64,000 bases of DNA from Lachnospiraceae bacterium. Its GTDB lineage: Bacteria > Bacillota > Clostridia > Lachnospirales > Lachnospiraceae. Below are positions 23,053-31,360 of this stretch, one piece after another. A model generated the notes under the pieces. The model did not search any database and had not been told where the DNA came from. It worked only from the letters and a program-made list of their open reading frames with translations. Location: NCBI GenBank assembly GCA_910575565.1, contig CAJTFL010000014.1, positions 45,979 to 109,978 on the forward strand. Direction: 5' to 3'. Numbering within the stretch: the stretch's first letter is position 1; each line of letters opens with the position of its first letter. The position numbers and the translations under genes are program-made.

Positions 23053-25206
23053 CTAATACCAGCCGCCTTTTCGCAGATCCTCATCCATCTGCCCCAAAAA
23101 ATCCATCTCCTCATCCCCATACCCTTTCTGCTTATCATACAGCTTCCGGGCATTCTCATAGCAGATTTGGAAATTCTGGTAGTTTCTCCGGCTGTTTTCC
23201 CGCTGCTGCTGCTTATCCAGCTCCAAAAATGCCAGCAGCTTGTGCCCCTGGTAATCCTCCGGATACTGGTCAAGCATCTGCTCCCCGATCTGCTGGGCTT
23301 CTGAAACCTTTCCCGCCTCCCGGTAAAGGATCCCCAAATTCCCCATAACCCTAAGGGATTTATCCCCCGAATCATACAGGGCCACATACTGGTTTAACGC
23401 CTTTATCCGATCCTCCTGGGAGCCGTTTTCCTCCGCCCGCATCAGGTAATCCGCCGCCAAAGCCTCCAAAAGCCTCTTGTTCTGCCGGTTTTCTTTCTTC
23501 CCCGTTTCTTCCTCCAGCATGGCGATAGCCTTGTCCAAGGAATCTTTACCCTGCTGCACATATGTGCGGTTCACCATAAGGACGGCTCTTTCCCTAAGCC
23601 TGGGATCCGTTGTCTCTTTCAGAACCTTAAGGAACTTTTCCTCGGCCTCCTCATAAGCCTTTCCGGCATAGGCAATCTCTCCCGCAGCAAATGCAATAGA
23701 ATCCGAATCCAAATCCATCTTCCTTGCTTTTTCCAAAACCTTCCCGGCCTTATCTGTCTTGTTGCATCTGGCTAATGCGATAGCATATTCCCGGTAAAAA
23801 TCCGGGTTTTCCTCTTCATATTCCAAAGCCTCTTCCAGGCAGGAAACCGCATCCTCCTCCTGTTCCTGCTCCAGCAGGGCACAGCCCATAATGTAATAAA
23901 GGTTCCCCAGCCTGGCTCGGTCTTTCTCGTCCTTCAGCCGGTACTGCTTTTTTCCCAGCAGGGAAAAGCCCTGCCAAATACACTCCTCATACCGGCCTTC
24001 CCGGTACAAGACCAGCAGCTTTAGTTCATCCGCGTCTACCCGGTTTCCATCAATTTTCCCGGCCTTTTCAATTTGGGCAAGAGCCTCCTCGTAGTCCCCG
24101 TCCTCTAAAAAGCTTTCCGCCTCCTGCACATAAGCCTGGTATCGGATCTGGTCTTCCCAATCCTTTACCAGCAGACCTCCCCCGGCCATAAGCAGGCCTC
24201 CGGCCATCATGGAGGCGGAAATTACATTGCCCCAAAACCGTCTTCTCCAAAAGCCGCGGTATTCGCTGTCCAGCTCATAAATATGCTCAAAGGCTTCATT
24301 TAACTGGATCCCGTTCTGATACCGTCTCTCCGGGGAAAGCTCCATGCATTTCTCGATAATATGGCAGAATCCTTCGCTTAGCGGAATCTGATACGCCGAT
24401 ATGGGGACAATGGACAAAAAATTAACATCCGGCTTCCTTCCCGTAAGAAGGTGGTACAGCGTTGCGCCAAAGCTGTACACATCCGACCGCTCATCCACCC
24501 GGCAATTCATCACCGGCTCTAAGGAGGCAAAGGCCCTCCGGTCAAAAACCTTTGTGGAAGCCCCTGCCTGGCCTGTGCCTGCCTGGCGGCAGGAGCTTAC
24601 TCCTGCTCCCTGCTTTGTCGTCCCTGCCATCACCTTGGTTAAATACGCGCCGTACTGCTCCATGCTCCGGTACTGTTCCGGCGGGGAGTATCCGCCGCTA
24701 AGCCAGGTGACGCTCTTCTGGCCCTTGTGGAAGGCCAGGGAAATATTAAAATCAATCAGGCAGACCTTTCCTGTTTTCCCGTTCCACATAATGTTCCCGG
24801 GCTTAATGTCACTGTGGATGATAGGCGGATATTGGCTGTGAAGGTAGGCAAGAGCCCTGGAAAGCTGCCTTGCCCACATCAGCACTTCCTTTTGCCCGAA
24901 CCATCCCCTGGCCTTAAGCCCATCGGCTAAGCTGACCCCTTCGATAAAATCAATTACCGTAAATACCCGGCCCTGAGCCTCGAAAAAATCCAGCACCTTG
25001 GGCAGATTCTCATGCTTTAAGCCTTTCAGGATATCGGCCTCCGCCCTGCTTTCCAAAAGGGAAGATGCCGACTCCTTAATCTGCTTGACTACCACGTAAT
25101 TCTGGAGATTGCTGTCAAAAGCCCGGTAAACCACCCCGCCGCCGCCTTCGCCTATGGCCCGGTCGATTACGTAGCGGTTATTTAGCCGTACTCCTTTATT
25201 TATCAT
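23053..25206 (-). CDS. Ser/Thr protein kinase with TPR ectodomain
   Basis: About 717 residues from the ATG at 25206; the start overlaps the end of the upstream gene by 11 bases. The kinase domain (8-310) has GEGGGGVVYRAF, VVVKQIK, IIHSDIKPGN (HSD in place of HRD) and LIDFNIS (DFN in place of DFG). The catalytic Lys and both Asp are kept, so activity is plausible. The activation segment contains an extra Ser/Thr/Gly-rich stretch of about 50 residues after GGYSPPEQY. A transmembrane region lies about 335-360, then roughly 350 residues of TPR-like helices. It lacks the zinc ribbon seen in the other kinases. Presumably receives signals from surface partners such as the adjacent lipoprotein. Confidence 0.85.
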   Translation of the reverse strand: MINKGVRLNNRYVIDRAIGEGGGGVVYRAFDSNLQNYVVVKQIKESASSLLESRAEADILKGLKHENLPKVLDFFEAQGRVFTVIDFIEGVSLADGLKARGWFGQKEVLMWARQLSRALAYLHSQYPPIIHSDIKPGNIMWNGKTGKVCLIDFNISLAFHKGQKSVTWLSGGYSPPEQYRSMEQYGAYLTKVMAGTTKQGAGVSSCRQAGTGQAGASTKVFDRRAFASLEPVMNCRVDERSDVYSFGATLYHLLTGRKPDVNFLSIVPISAYQIPLSEGFCHIIEKCMELSPERRYQNGIQLNEAFEHIYELDSEYRGFWRRRFWGNVISASMMAGGLLMAGGGLLVKDWEDQIRYQAYVQEAESFLEDGDYEEALAQIEKAGKIDGNRVDADELKLLVLYREGRYEECIWQGFSLLGKKQYRLKDEKDRARLGNLYYIMGCALLEQEQEEDAVSCLEEALEYEEENPDFYREYAIALARCNKTDKAGKVLEKARKMDLDSDSIAFAAGEIAYAGKAYEEAEEKFLKVLKETTDPRLRERAVLMVNRTYVQQGKDSLDKAIAMLEEETGKKENRQNKRLLEALAADYLMRAEENGSQEDRIKALNQYVALYDSGDKSLRVMGNLGILYREAGKVSEAQQIGEQMLDQYPEDYQGHKLLAFLELDKQQQRENSRRNYQNFQICYENARKLYDKQKGYGDEEMDFLGQMDEDLRKGGWY

Positions 25207-27493
25207 TATGCCACCAAGATTTATCCTCAATATTGGAATAGTACCGCTGAAGGGGCACGATCGCGCCATTCCGTATCTCAAACACTTCCCAGATTACTCC
25301 CGGCGTGTTCCTGGGAACGGTAAAGGTAGCCGTCAGCCCGTTAGAGGTATACACATTTACCGTGGCTCCGGAATAAGACATATCATAAGAGGCGGGATTG
25401 CTCCCGCTGCAGTTGGTATAGTCCGCCACATAGTATTTATACAAGCCGTTCTTCAGCAACGGTATGGTGGTCGTCTCCGGGCCGTAACCGTCGGTATCGT
25501 CCACATCCAGGTTATTGCCCACCGCATCACTTCTGTTCCCATACCAGATATGGTAAGTGGTATCGCCGAATACGCTGTCATAAGGGGTAAACAGATGGGA
25601 ATCCAAATCCCGGGGATCCTGCCCCCAGGTAAGGACGATACGGACCTCTCCTGCCGCCAGCCTGGGAGAGGCGTTAATCCGAACCACATCCGTGCCGGGC
25701 CTTGAAGCAAAGTTGTAATACGTATTGTCATACCCTTCCTTTACCACCTCTGCCGTATACATCCCCGGCGGAAGCTCCATGCCCACCACGCCCATGGAAT
25801 CGGCCGTAGCCTGAGCCACCACTCCGCCGTCCCGGTGGTTAATGCCGTCCCGGATGTAGATCGCCGCATTGCTTAACCTGGCCATGCCGCTGCCGTCCTG
25901 GGCATAATTTAAGGCATCGTACATCTGGACGCTGATGGGATAGCTTTGGGTATCCCTGGCAATCATATATACCCCGTCCTGGTAATCCGACAGCACCTGG
26001 CCGCTGATCCCTATGCCGTAAACCGTAGCCGGCACGCAGCCCTCACTGGTCACCGTCAGGCGGTAAGTGCTGTCATCAGAGGGAACCACAATCCGGTACT
26101 GGCCTGAGCCGTCCGTCACACATTCATACAGCTCCCCGCCATCCGTCTCCGAGCTTAAAACCACCTTGGCTCCCGGAAGGGGATTGCCTTGCTCGTCATA
26201 CACATACCCGCTGATCTCGCTGACGCCCTCCGCGTTCAGCACCGTATTATAGGTGTTGTAGGCGGCGTTAATCATCCGCCGTTCCGTAGCGTCGTAAGTA
26301 GCCTGGGCTCCTCCGTCTAAGTTCGCGTACTGGAAAATGCTGCTAGGCGGGTTATCCCCCTGCCGGGCAGATTCCGGCCCGATCACGTAATTGGCCTGAA
26401 CGCCGTTGGATACCACCCTCCACTTAACCATACAGTCGTTATTGTAGTAAAACCGCTGCCCATCCTTGGTGGGAACCGCATAGGAGGGGATATAGTTGAT
26501 ATCATCCCGGACAAAGATAAAGCTTACCTTCCCGTAATCATCATAGTAATAATCCGTAAGCTCTAAGTAATCGCCCATATACTCGATGCTGACGATCTTG
26601 TTCACCTTCCCGGTGGAAGGATTGGTATAAATTTCGTACTCCATCATATGGCCGGTATCCCCATTCCGAAGCTTTTTCCGGTCGATGTTATACCCGTTAA
26701 TCATACCGTCGGCAGCGCTGGTAGGACTGATATCTTCTAAGGTATAAAATAAATTTTTATCCCAGGCATAGCTGGTATTCCTGGTTCCCGGAGTGTAATT
26801 CTCCGCAAAGACCTGGATAGAAGCCATGGAAGCTCCCTCGGCATTGTACTCCGCTATGGTTTTAGCCAGTTCACTGTCGGAAAGCAGCCCGGCAAGCCTT
26901 TCCTCCCCTTGGGTTTCCCCACTCGTGGATTCATCCGCAACCGTGGCCTGGGTTTCCGAATCCTCATCTTCCCCGTCAGTTTCCAAATCCTCATCCGTTT
27001 CCGTAGTCTCCTCGGTCTCAATCTCCCGGGTCTGGGCTTCGTCTCGGCCGGACAGCCTGGTCCACAGGAAGAATGCCGCTCCCACAGCCAAAACCGCGGC
27101 TATGGCAGCAATTAAAATCCCCACGGCCACTTTGCTGCCCTTAGAGCTTCCCTCATCTTCCCCGCCCTGCATACCTTCCGGCTGGTACGGAGGAAACCCC
27201 TGGCCTGGCTGGCCACCTGGCACTTGGCCTGGGCCTCCCGGCGCGCCCGGCTGGCCTCCTGGCATCGACCCGGAGCCTCCCGGCGCGCCCGGCTGGCCTC
27301 CTGGCATCGGCCCGGAGCCTCCCGGCGCGCCCGGCTGGCCTCCTGGCATCGATCCGGAGCCTCCCGGCGCGCCCGGCTGGCCTCCTGGCATTGGCCCGGA
27401 GCCTGAAGCTCCTTGCACCGGCGCTCCGCAGTGGCTGCATACCCTTGCGTGATCATCTATCTTTTTTCCGCATCTTCTGCAAAACAAATCCAT
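25196..27493 (-). CDS. Zinc-ribbon membrane protein with carboxypeptidase-regulatory and DUF2135-like ectodomains
   Basis: 765 residues. Zinc ribbon CRRCGKKIDDHARVCSHCG (5-23). A Gly/Pro-rich tandem repeat MPGGQPGAPGGSGS (30-95). A transmembrane helix (about 125-148). An acidic Thr/Glu linker. A beta-rich region (220-420). A carboxypeptidase-regulatory-like domain about 430-510 (SGYVYDEQGNPLPGAKVVL...TDGSGQYRI). Finally a YfaP/DUF2135-like domain about 640-745 (VLTWGQDPRDLDSHLFTP...YHIWYGN...LDVDDTDGYGPE), whose Asp-rich loops probably bind calcium. No protease motif. A large surface-exposed adhesin-like or scaffold protein, co-directional with the M15 peptidase gene upstream. Confidence 0.8.
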   Translation of the reverse strand: MDLFCRRCGKKIDDHARVCSHCGAPVQGASGSGPMPGGQPGAPGGSGSMPGGQPGAPGGSGPMPGGQPGAPGGSGSMPGGQPGAPGGPGQVPGGQPGQGFPPYQPEGMQGGEDEGSSKGSKVAVGILIAAIAAVLAVGAAFFLWTRLSGRDEAQTREIETEETTETDEDLETDGEDEDSETQATVADESTSGETQGEERLAGLLSDSELAKTIAEYNAEGASMASIQVFAENYTPGTRNTSYAWDKNLFYTLEDISPTSAADGMINGYNIDRKKLRNGDTGHMMEYEIYTNPSTGKVNKIVSIEYMGDYLELTDYYYDDYGKVSFIFVRDDINYIPSYAVPTKDGQRFYYNNDCMVKWRVVSNGVQANYVIGPESARQGDNPPSSIFQYANLDGGAQATYDATERRMINAAYNTYNTVLNAEGVSEISGYVYDEQGNPLPGAKVVLSSETDGGELYECVTDGSGQYRIVVPSDDSTYRLTVTSEGCVPATVYGIGISGQVLSDYQDGVYMIARDTQSYPISVQMYDALNYAQDGSGMARLSNAAIYIRDGINHRDGGVVAQATADSMGVVGMELPPGMYTAEVVKEGYDNTYYNFASRPGTDVVRINASPRLAAGEVRIVLTWGQDPRDLDSHLFTPYDSVFGDTTYHIWYGNRSDAVGNNLDVDDTDGYGPETTTIPLLKNGLYKYYVADYTNCSGSNPASYDMSYSGATVNVYTSNGLTATFTVPRNTPGVIWEVFEIRNGAIVPLQRYYSNIEDKSWWHNDK
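27233..27400 (-). repeat. 42-bp tandem repeat (four copies) in zinc-ribbon gene
   Basis: Four nearly identical 42-bp units encode the 14-residue motif GGQPGAPGGSG(S/P)MP, with one more diverged unit on the downstream side. Copy number is likely to vary by slippage. Not a CRISPR: units are contiguous and in frame. Confidence 0.85.
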
Positions 27494-27537
27494 CCCCCCT
27501 GCTCTGGTTTTCTCTTTCTTCTAAAATCCGTCTGCCC

Positions 27538-28608
27538 CTACCGGTTATTTTTATCAAAATGCTGGTAATCCTTAGGATTATTCCAATCGCCGCCCCAGCT
27601 AAAGCCGTGTTCCTTAAACAGCTTATACGCTAAATCCTCATGGGTAATCACATGGGGCAGTCCCGTGTCCCGGGCAATATAAGCATCCGCGTTGGAGTGG
27701 AACCATTTCGGCTGGCCCGTACTGTAGGACACATAGGGATTTTGCTGGGGATTTAAATCAATCGCCCTACCGTAAGCGTGATTGGACAGCCTTCCCCCGC
27801 CGGTAATTTCCCGGTAACAGAATGCCGATGTATTATTTACGTCTATGGAAGCCGTGTCCGTAGTATCCGGATCCCCCGTCCAGTAATTATCAATCAGATA
27901 CATGGACTGTATCTGGTATTTCGCCTGAAACAGTTCCATAAAGATATCCTTCACGTCCTCCAGGATATCCTGGTTAACCACCAGCTCACCCACCTGGATT
28001 TCCCCGTTAAAGTTATAATGGGGGAGCTTTACATACCGGAGCGTGCTTAAGGGAACGTATGGGTTATCCCGGTACGATTTCCCGTTAATCCGCTGGTACA
28101 AATTATCTCCTGCCTCAATCTCCCAGGACATAAAGTATTTTTCCAGGTTGGAAAAATCCAGCTGTTCTTCACGGATCACCGTCCCCGGAGCCAGGCCGGA
28201 AAGGCTTTCTAAAACCGGCGGGGCCGTAGGCTCCTCCTTCGTGGTTTCTTCCTTAGGGGTTTCTTCCTTGGAGGCTTCATCCGTTAACCCTTCCTCCCCC
28301 TCTGCCCTTTCCTCATCCATATCCTGGGTCTGGGAACCTTCCGGCTCTCCGGCCTGAGCGCCTTCCCCATCTTCTAAAGAACCATCCATCTCTTTTCCGA
28401 AAAGGCTTTCTTCCTCCCTCTCCTTCTCCAGCTCCTCCATCAGCTGATAATTCTGGCGGATCAGCTCATCCACCGTCTTTTGCTTATCCAAAAGGGCTGC
28501 TAACGCTGCCACCAGACCTACGGCAAGAGCCAGGCACAGCAAAGAGACCAGGGCTGACGCTGGAAAAGACTGCTTTTTCCGGCTGTTTCTTTTCTTTATC
28601 TTATCCAT
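27538..28608 (-). CDS. Membrane-anchored M15-family D-Ala-D-Ala carboxypeptidase/endopeptidase
   Basis: 356 residues. A transmembrane anchor at about 18-42, a coiled-coil and Glu/Thr-rich stalk (45-150), then an M15 metallopeptidase domain (about 200-356). Zinc-site motifs are SNHAYGRAIDLNP (the SxHxxGxAxD signature) and DYQHFDK near the C-terminus, so the ligands His, Asp and His are present. The enzyme should cut peptide crosslinks of peptidoglycan outside the cell. Within a secretion island this fits a role in opening the wall for passage of proteins. Its ATG directly follows the TAA of the upstream zinc-ribbon gene. Confidence 0.85.
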   Translation of the reverse strand: MDKIKKRNSRKKQSFPASALVSLLCLALAVGLVAALAALLDKQKTVDELIRQNYQLMEELEKEREEESLFGKEMDGSLEDGEGAQAGEPEGSQTQDMDEERAEGEEGLTDEASKEETPKEETTKEEPTAPPVLESLSGLAPGTVIREEQLDFSNLEKYFMSWEIEAGDNLYQRINGKSYRDNPYVPLSTLRYVKLPHYNFNGEIQVGELVVNQDILEDVKDIFMELFQAKYQIQSMYLIDNYWTGDPDTTDTASIDVNNTSAFCYREITGGGRLSNHAYGRAIDLNPQQNPYVSYSTGQPKWFHSNADAYIARDTGLPHVITHEDLAYKLFKEHGFSWGGDWNNPKDYQHFDKNNR

Positions 28609-29607
28609 TTATCTTCCATACACTCCGATTTCTGCGATGGTAGCATCCTCATATTCCGTGCCGTAATACACATCATCCACCGTCACCCGGATGCTTGAGG
28701 CTGCCACCGGCCTGGACAGCACCACGGCAAACTCCACCATTTCCCTGGGGAACGTTACCGAAAATACCTGTCCGCCTAAATTAATGGACAGCACCTTGGG
28801 AACGTCATTTTTCACATACCAGCTGTCCGACCGGTGGTTGCCTAAACGGAACGTCACCACCTGCACCTGGTATTCCCGATCAAAACTAATCCCCACGTAT
28901 TCGCCGATGCCGTGGCCTGCCGCCCCTTCCTGCCAGCTGGTGGTGGCCTGCCCGTCAAATGCGCTCCAGGCGGAATTATCTATGGTCGTTCCCCGCTGCA
29001 CCACATGGGAGGAGTCTACGGCCGTAGCCTTCACCACACCAGCCCGGATAAGGCCGCTAAAACTGGTCTGGGCACTATACTGCAGCGATACCGTAACCGG
29101 TTCATTCGTCATTGGCGCTGCCGTGGTGGCGGCTGCTGTAGTCATCGCCTGAGCCGCTGTAGTTGCCGCCTCCGTAGCCAAGGCTTCCGCCTCCGTGGCT
29201 GCTGCCGTCGTACTCAGCCCTTCCTCTTCCCGATCCCTGTCTCCTTCCCGTTCTTCATCCTCATCATCGTCTTCTTCATCCTTCTTCCGGCGGCGATCCT
29301 CATCTTCCTCATCATCTTCATTGCCTTCCTGGAATTCGGCCCGGACGGACTCTAAAAGCTCCGCCTCTTTCTTCTCATTCATATAATAAAGAATCCCCAT
29401 CCCCACGCCTGCGATTACCAGGACAAGGAGAATGATCAAAAACACAATCAGCCCGGTATTCCCTTTCTTTTTCTTCGGCGGCATGGAGGACGCAGCCATC
29501 TGCGGCGGATAGCCTGGCCTGCCGCCCTGCCCGCCGATGCTGGATCCGCACTTGCTGCAAAACCTTGATCCATCCTTTAAATTCGCCCCGCATTTCGGAC
29601 AAAACAT
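28609..29607 (-). CDS. Zinc-ribbon membrane protein with galactose-binding-like ectodomain
   Basis: 332 residues. Zinc ribbon CPKCGANLKDGSRFCSKCG (3-21), transmembrane helix about 48-73, a highly acidic Asp/Glu/Arg stretch (90-125) and an Ala/Thr linker. Then comes a C-terminal beta-sandwich (about 195-332): DNSAWSAFDGQATTSWQEG, GEYVGISFDREYQVQVVTFRLG, IRVTVDDVYYGTEYEDATIAEI. This pattern is typical of discoidin-like domains, in particular the glycan-binding domain next to bacterial NADases. No catalytic domain is present. Expected to bind carbohydrate at the surface, including the cell's own wall. Confidence 0.8.
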   Translation of the reverse strand: MFCPKCGANLKDGSRFCSKCGSSIGGQGGRPGYPPQMAASSMPPKKKKGNTGLIVFLIILLVLVIAGVGMGILYYMNEKKEAELLESVRAEFQEGNEDDEEDEDRRRKKDEEDDDEDEEREGDRDREEEGLSTTAAATEAEALATEAATTAAQAMTTAAATTAAPMTNEPVTVSLQYSAQTSFSGLIRAGVVKATAVDSSHVVQRGTTIDNSAWSAFDGQATTSWQEGAAGHGIGEYVGISFDREYQVQVVTFRLGNHRSDSWYVKNDVPKVLSINLGGQVFSVTFPREMVEFAVVLSRPVAASSIRVTVDDVYYGTEYEDATIAEIGVYGR

Positions 29608-29640
29608 ACCTTTTTCCTCCCTCTTTTGTGTTTTTCCCCT

Positions 29641-30582
29641 CTACTGAAGGGCGTTCTCCCGCTCCTGGATCAGCTTGATATTATCCTTCTCCAACTGACT
29701 TAGCATATTCTCCGAGAAGGAGCTGGCGCTAACAGTTCCCCGATACCAGGATTTGCTGTTAAAGTAGCTTTGCAGCTCCTCCGAAGTAAACATCCTGCCG
29801 TGGCGGGCATAAATTTCATTTCTGGCAATCCTTAGCTGCTCCTTAGTCAGCCCAGCGATATCCCCATAAGACAGCTGCCTGGTGCTGCTGTCCGGAAGGA
29901 TGTAATCCTGGCTTCCTCCTGCGGGATAGCCGCCTTGTGCCGGAGCTTGGCTGGGAACTCCCATCCCCGCCCCCTGGCCGGATAAGGTAGGCATAGCTGC
30001 CGTGGTCTGGGCCATGGCAGGCGCTTCCGTGACGGCTCCGGTGGGATCCATGGTAGGGAGGGAAGATGCGGCTGTGGTTTCCTCCACTGCAGATGATGGA
30101 GCCGTTTCCCGGCCTTCCCCGCGGCTCTCTCCCCGACTGTCCCGATCCTCATCCCGGCGATCTCGGTCATCCTCATCATCTTCATCATCCCGGCGATCTT
30201 GGTCATCCTCATCGTCTTCATCATCCCGGCGATCTTGGTCATCCTCATCATCTTCATCATCCCGGCGATCTTGGTCATCTTCATCGCCTTCACCATCCCG
30301 CTTCTTATCTCTATCGCCTTTATCCTTTCTGTCCCCTTTCGTCTCTTCCGTCCGGGAACCGGGAAGAAAGCTGTCGAACACGCCCATCTGGTAAGCCGCA
30401 ATCCCGCCTATGGATAAAACCAGGCACGCCAGCAGGATAATTAGCACCACAATCAATGCCGTAGGTTTTTTCTCCTTTTTAGGGCCGGAAGGGGGATATC
30501 CTCCCGGGCCGTTCACCGCGCCGCACTTACTGCAAAACCTGGCTCCCGGCTTTAATTCACTCCCGCATTTTATACATCTCAA
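29641..30582 (-). CDS. Zinc-ribbon membrane protein with YARHG domain
   Basis: 313 residues. Zinc ribbon CIKCGSELKPGARFCSKCG (3-21), transmembrane helix about 40-66, an Asp/Glu/Arg-rich 12-residue tandem repeat (about 95-150), a Thr/Ala/Pro stretch, and a C-terminal YARHG domain (about 235-310: LTKEQLRIARNEIYARHGRMFTSEELQSYFNSKSWY). YARHG domains are extracellular and often sit in peptidoglycan-linked proteins; their ligand is not firmly known. First gene after the terminator at 30647-30686, so it opens the downstream transcription unit with the other zinc-ribbon surface proteins. Confidence 0.82.
   Translation of the reverse strand: MRCIKCGSELKPGARFCSKCGAVNGPGGYPPSGPKKEKKPTALIVVLIILLACLVLSIGGIAAYQMGVFDSFLPGSRTEETKGDRKDKGDRDKKRDGEGDEDDQDRRDDEDDEDDQDRRDDEDDEDDQDRRDDEDDEDDRDRRDEDRDSRGESRGEGRETAPSSAVEETTAASSLPTMDPTGAVTEAPAMAQTTAAMPTLSGQGAGMGVPSQAPAQGGYPAGGSQDYILPDSSTRQLSYGDIAGLTKEQLRIARNEIYARHGRMFTSEELQSYFNSKSWYRGTVSASSFSENMLSQLEKDNIKLIQERENALQ
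30151..30290 (-). repeat. 36-bp tandem repeat encoding DDEDDEDDQDRR
   Basis: About four contiguous 36-bp units within the YARHG-protein gene, giving a charged linker of alternating acid and Arg. In frame and contiguous, so a coding repeat and not a CRISPR. Confidence 0.8.
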
Positions 30583-30646
30583 CTTAATCCCGCCTCCTTA
30601 AACGAACTTAAGCGCCCGCTTTAAGCAGGCCTTTTTGTAACCGCTA

Positions 30647-30686
30647 AAAGCCGGACAGCATCTTCTTATGTCTATCCGGCTTTTTT
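30647..30686. terminator. Terminator after the DUF4176 pair
   Basis: AAAAGCCGGA and TCCGGCTTTT arms around an internal loop, with T runs on the outer side in either direction. It ends the secretion-core transcription unit just after the second DUF4176 gene. Confidence 0.65.
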
Positions 30687-30693
30687 ACTTTTC

Positions 30694-30969
30694 TTATTTC
30701 CTGTTTGCCAACACCTGCCCTAACCTTTGGCGGAACGCAATCTGCTCGTCATTCTGGTATCCCAAAGCGTAAATCTGGGCAATCTGCTCATGATCAAACA
30801 CCGCAGTCTTATCCGGGCTGATGAACCCTTCCGGATAGGTACAGCCACAGTAATCATATACCTTCGTCTGGTCTCCTGCCTGGTAACGGCTATAGCCCAA
30901 GATCATCAAACGCTTCGTGGCATTCTTTAACAATACAACTGATCCAATCGGCAACGTCTTCTCAAACAT
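30694..30969 (-). CDS. DUF4176 protein
   Basis: 91 residues. Matches the small DUF4176 family: LPIGSVVLLKNATKRLMILGYSRYQ, VYDYCGCTYPEGFI, FDHEQIAQIYALGYQNDEQIAF. DUF4176 genes repeatedly occur beside WXG100 and EssC genes and near LXG-type effectors, where an accessory or chaperone-like role is suspected. No signal peptide. It follows a paralogue 15 bases upstream; the two share LPIGSVV, the Y-C/S-G and GYQ(D/N)xEQ elements. Tandem paralogues suggest paired or heteromeric use. Confidence 0.82.
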   Translation of the reverse strand: MFEKTLPIGSVVLLKNATKRLMILGYSRYQAGDQTKVYDYCGCTYPEGFISPDKTAVFDHEQIAQIYALGYQNDEQIAFRQRLGQVLANRK

Positions 30970-30984
30970 CCCTTGCTTACCTCC

Positions 30985-31296
30985 CTATTGCTGGTTCTGC
31001 CCCTCCCGGGCCATGGTTTCTGCCTTAATCTTCTCTGCAGTATAGTTCATCGACCGGATAAAGGCAAACTGTTCCTGATCCTGGTATCCCAGGGCATGGA
31101 CGGTTTCAATCTGATCCTGGTCGAAGCAGTAAATCTCATTGTCCGCCACATACCCTAAAGGGAACTTCATCCCGGAATAATCCCACACATATCCCGGCCT
31201 GGACGGCCCGGTGGGAAGATACCCGGCTATCATCACACAAGCCGTAGAATTTTTTAACTGTACAACGCTTCCGATTGGCAAAAATTGACTTTCCAT
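30985..31296 (-). CDS. DUF4176 protein
   Basis: 103 residues, paralogue of the next gene: FLPIGSVVQLKNSTACVMIAGYLP, YVWDYSGMKFPLGYV, DQDQIETVHALGYQDQEQFAF. Cytosolic, no membrane segment. It lies about 65 bases downstream of the candidate effector gene. In type VII secretion loci this family is typically linked to a substrate gene, so it may guide or stabilise the 540-residue protein; that is inference from position. Confidence 0.82.
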   Translation of the reverse strand: MESQFLPIGSVVQLKNSTACVMIAGYLPTGPSRPGYVWDYSGMKFPLGYVADNEIYCFDQDQIETVHALGYQDQEQFAFIRSMNYTAEKIKAETMAREGQNQQ

Positions 31297-31360
31297 ATCC
31301 GACTCTCCTATCTTTTATCGCCCCAGGGAGCTTCCTCCCTGCTCCTTAGACCCAACTGCT

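Noticed and set aside
26826..27452. 208-residue plus-strand frame opposite the zinc-ribbon/carboxypeptidase-regulatory gene
   Set aside because: Ser/Pro/Gly-rich translation is the antisense of the acidic and Gly/Pro repeat parts.
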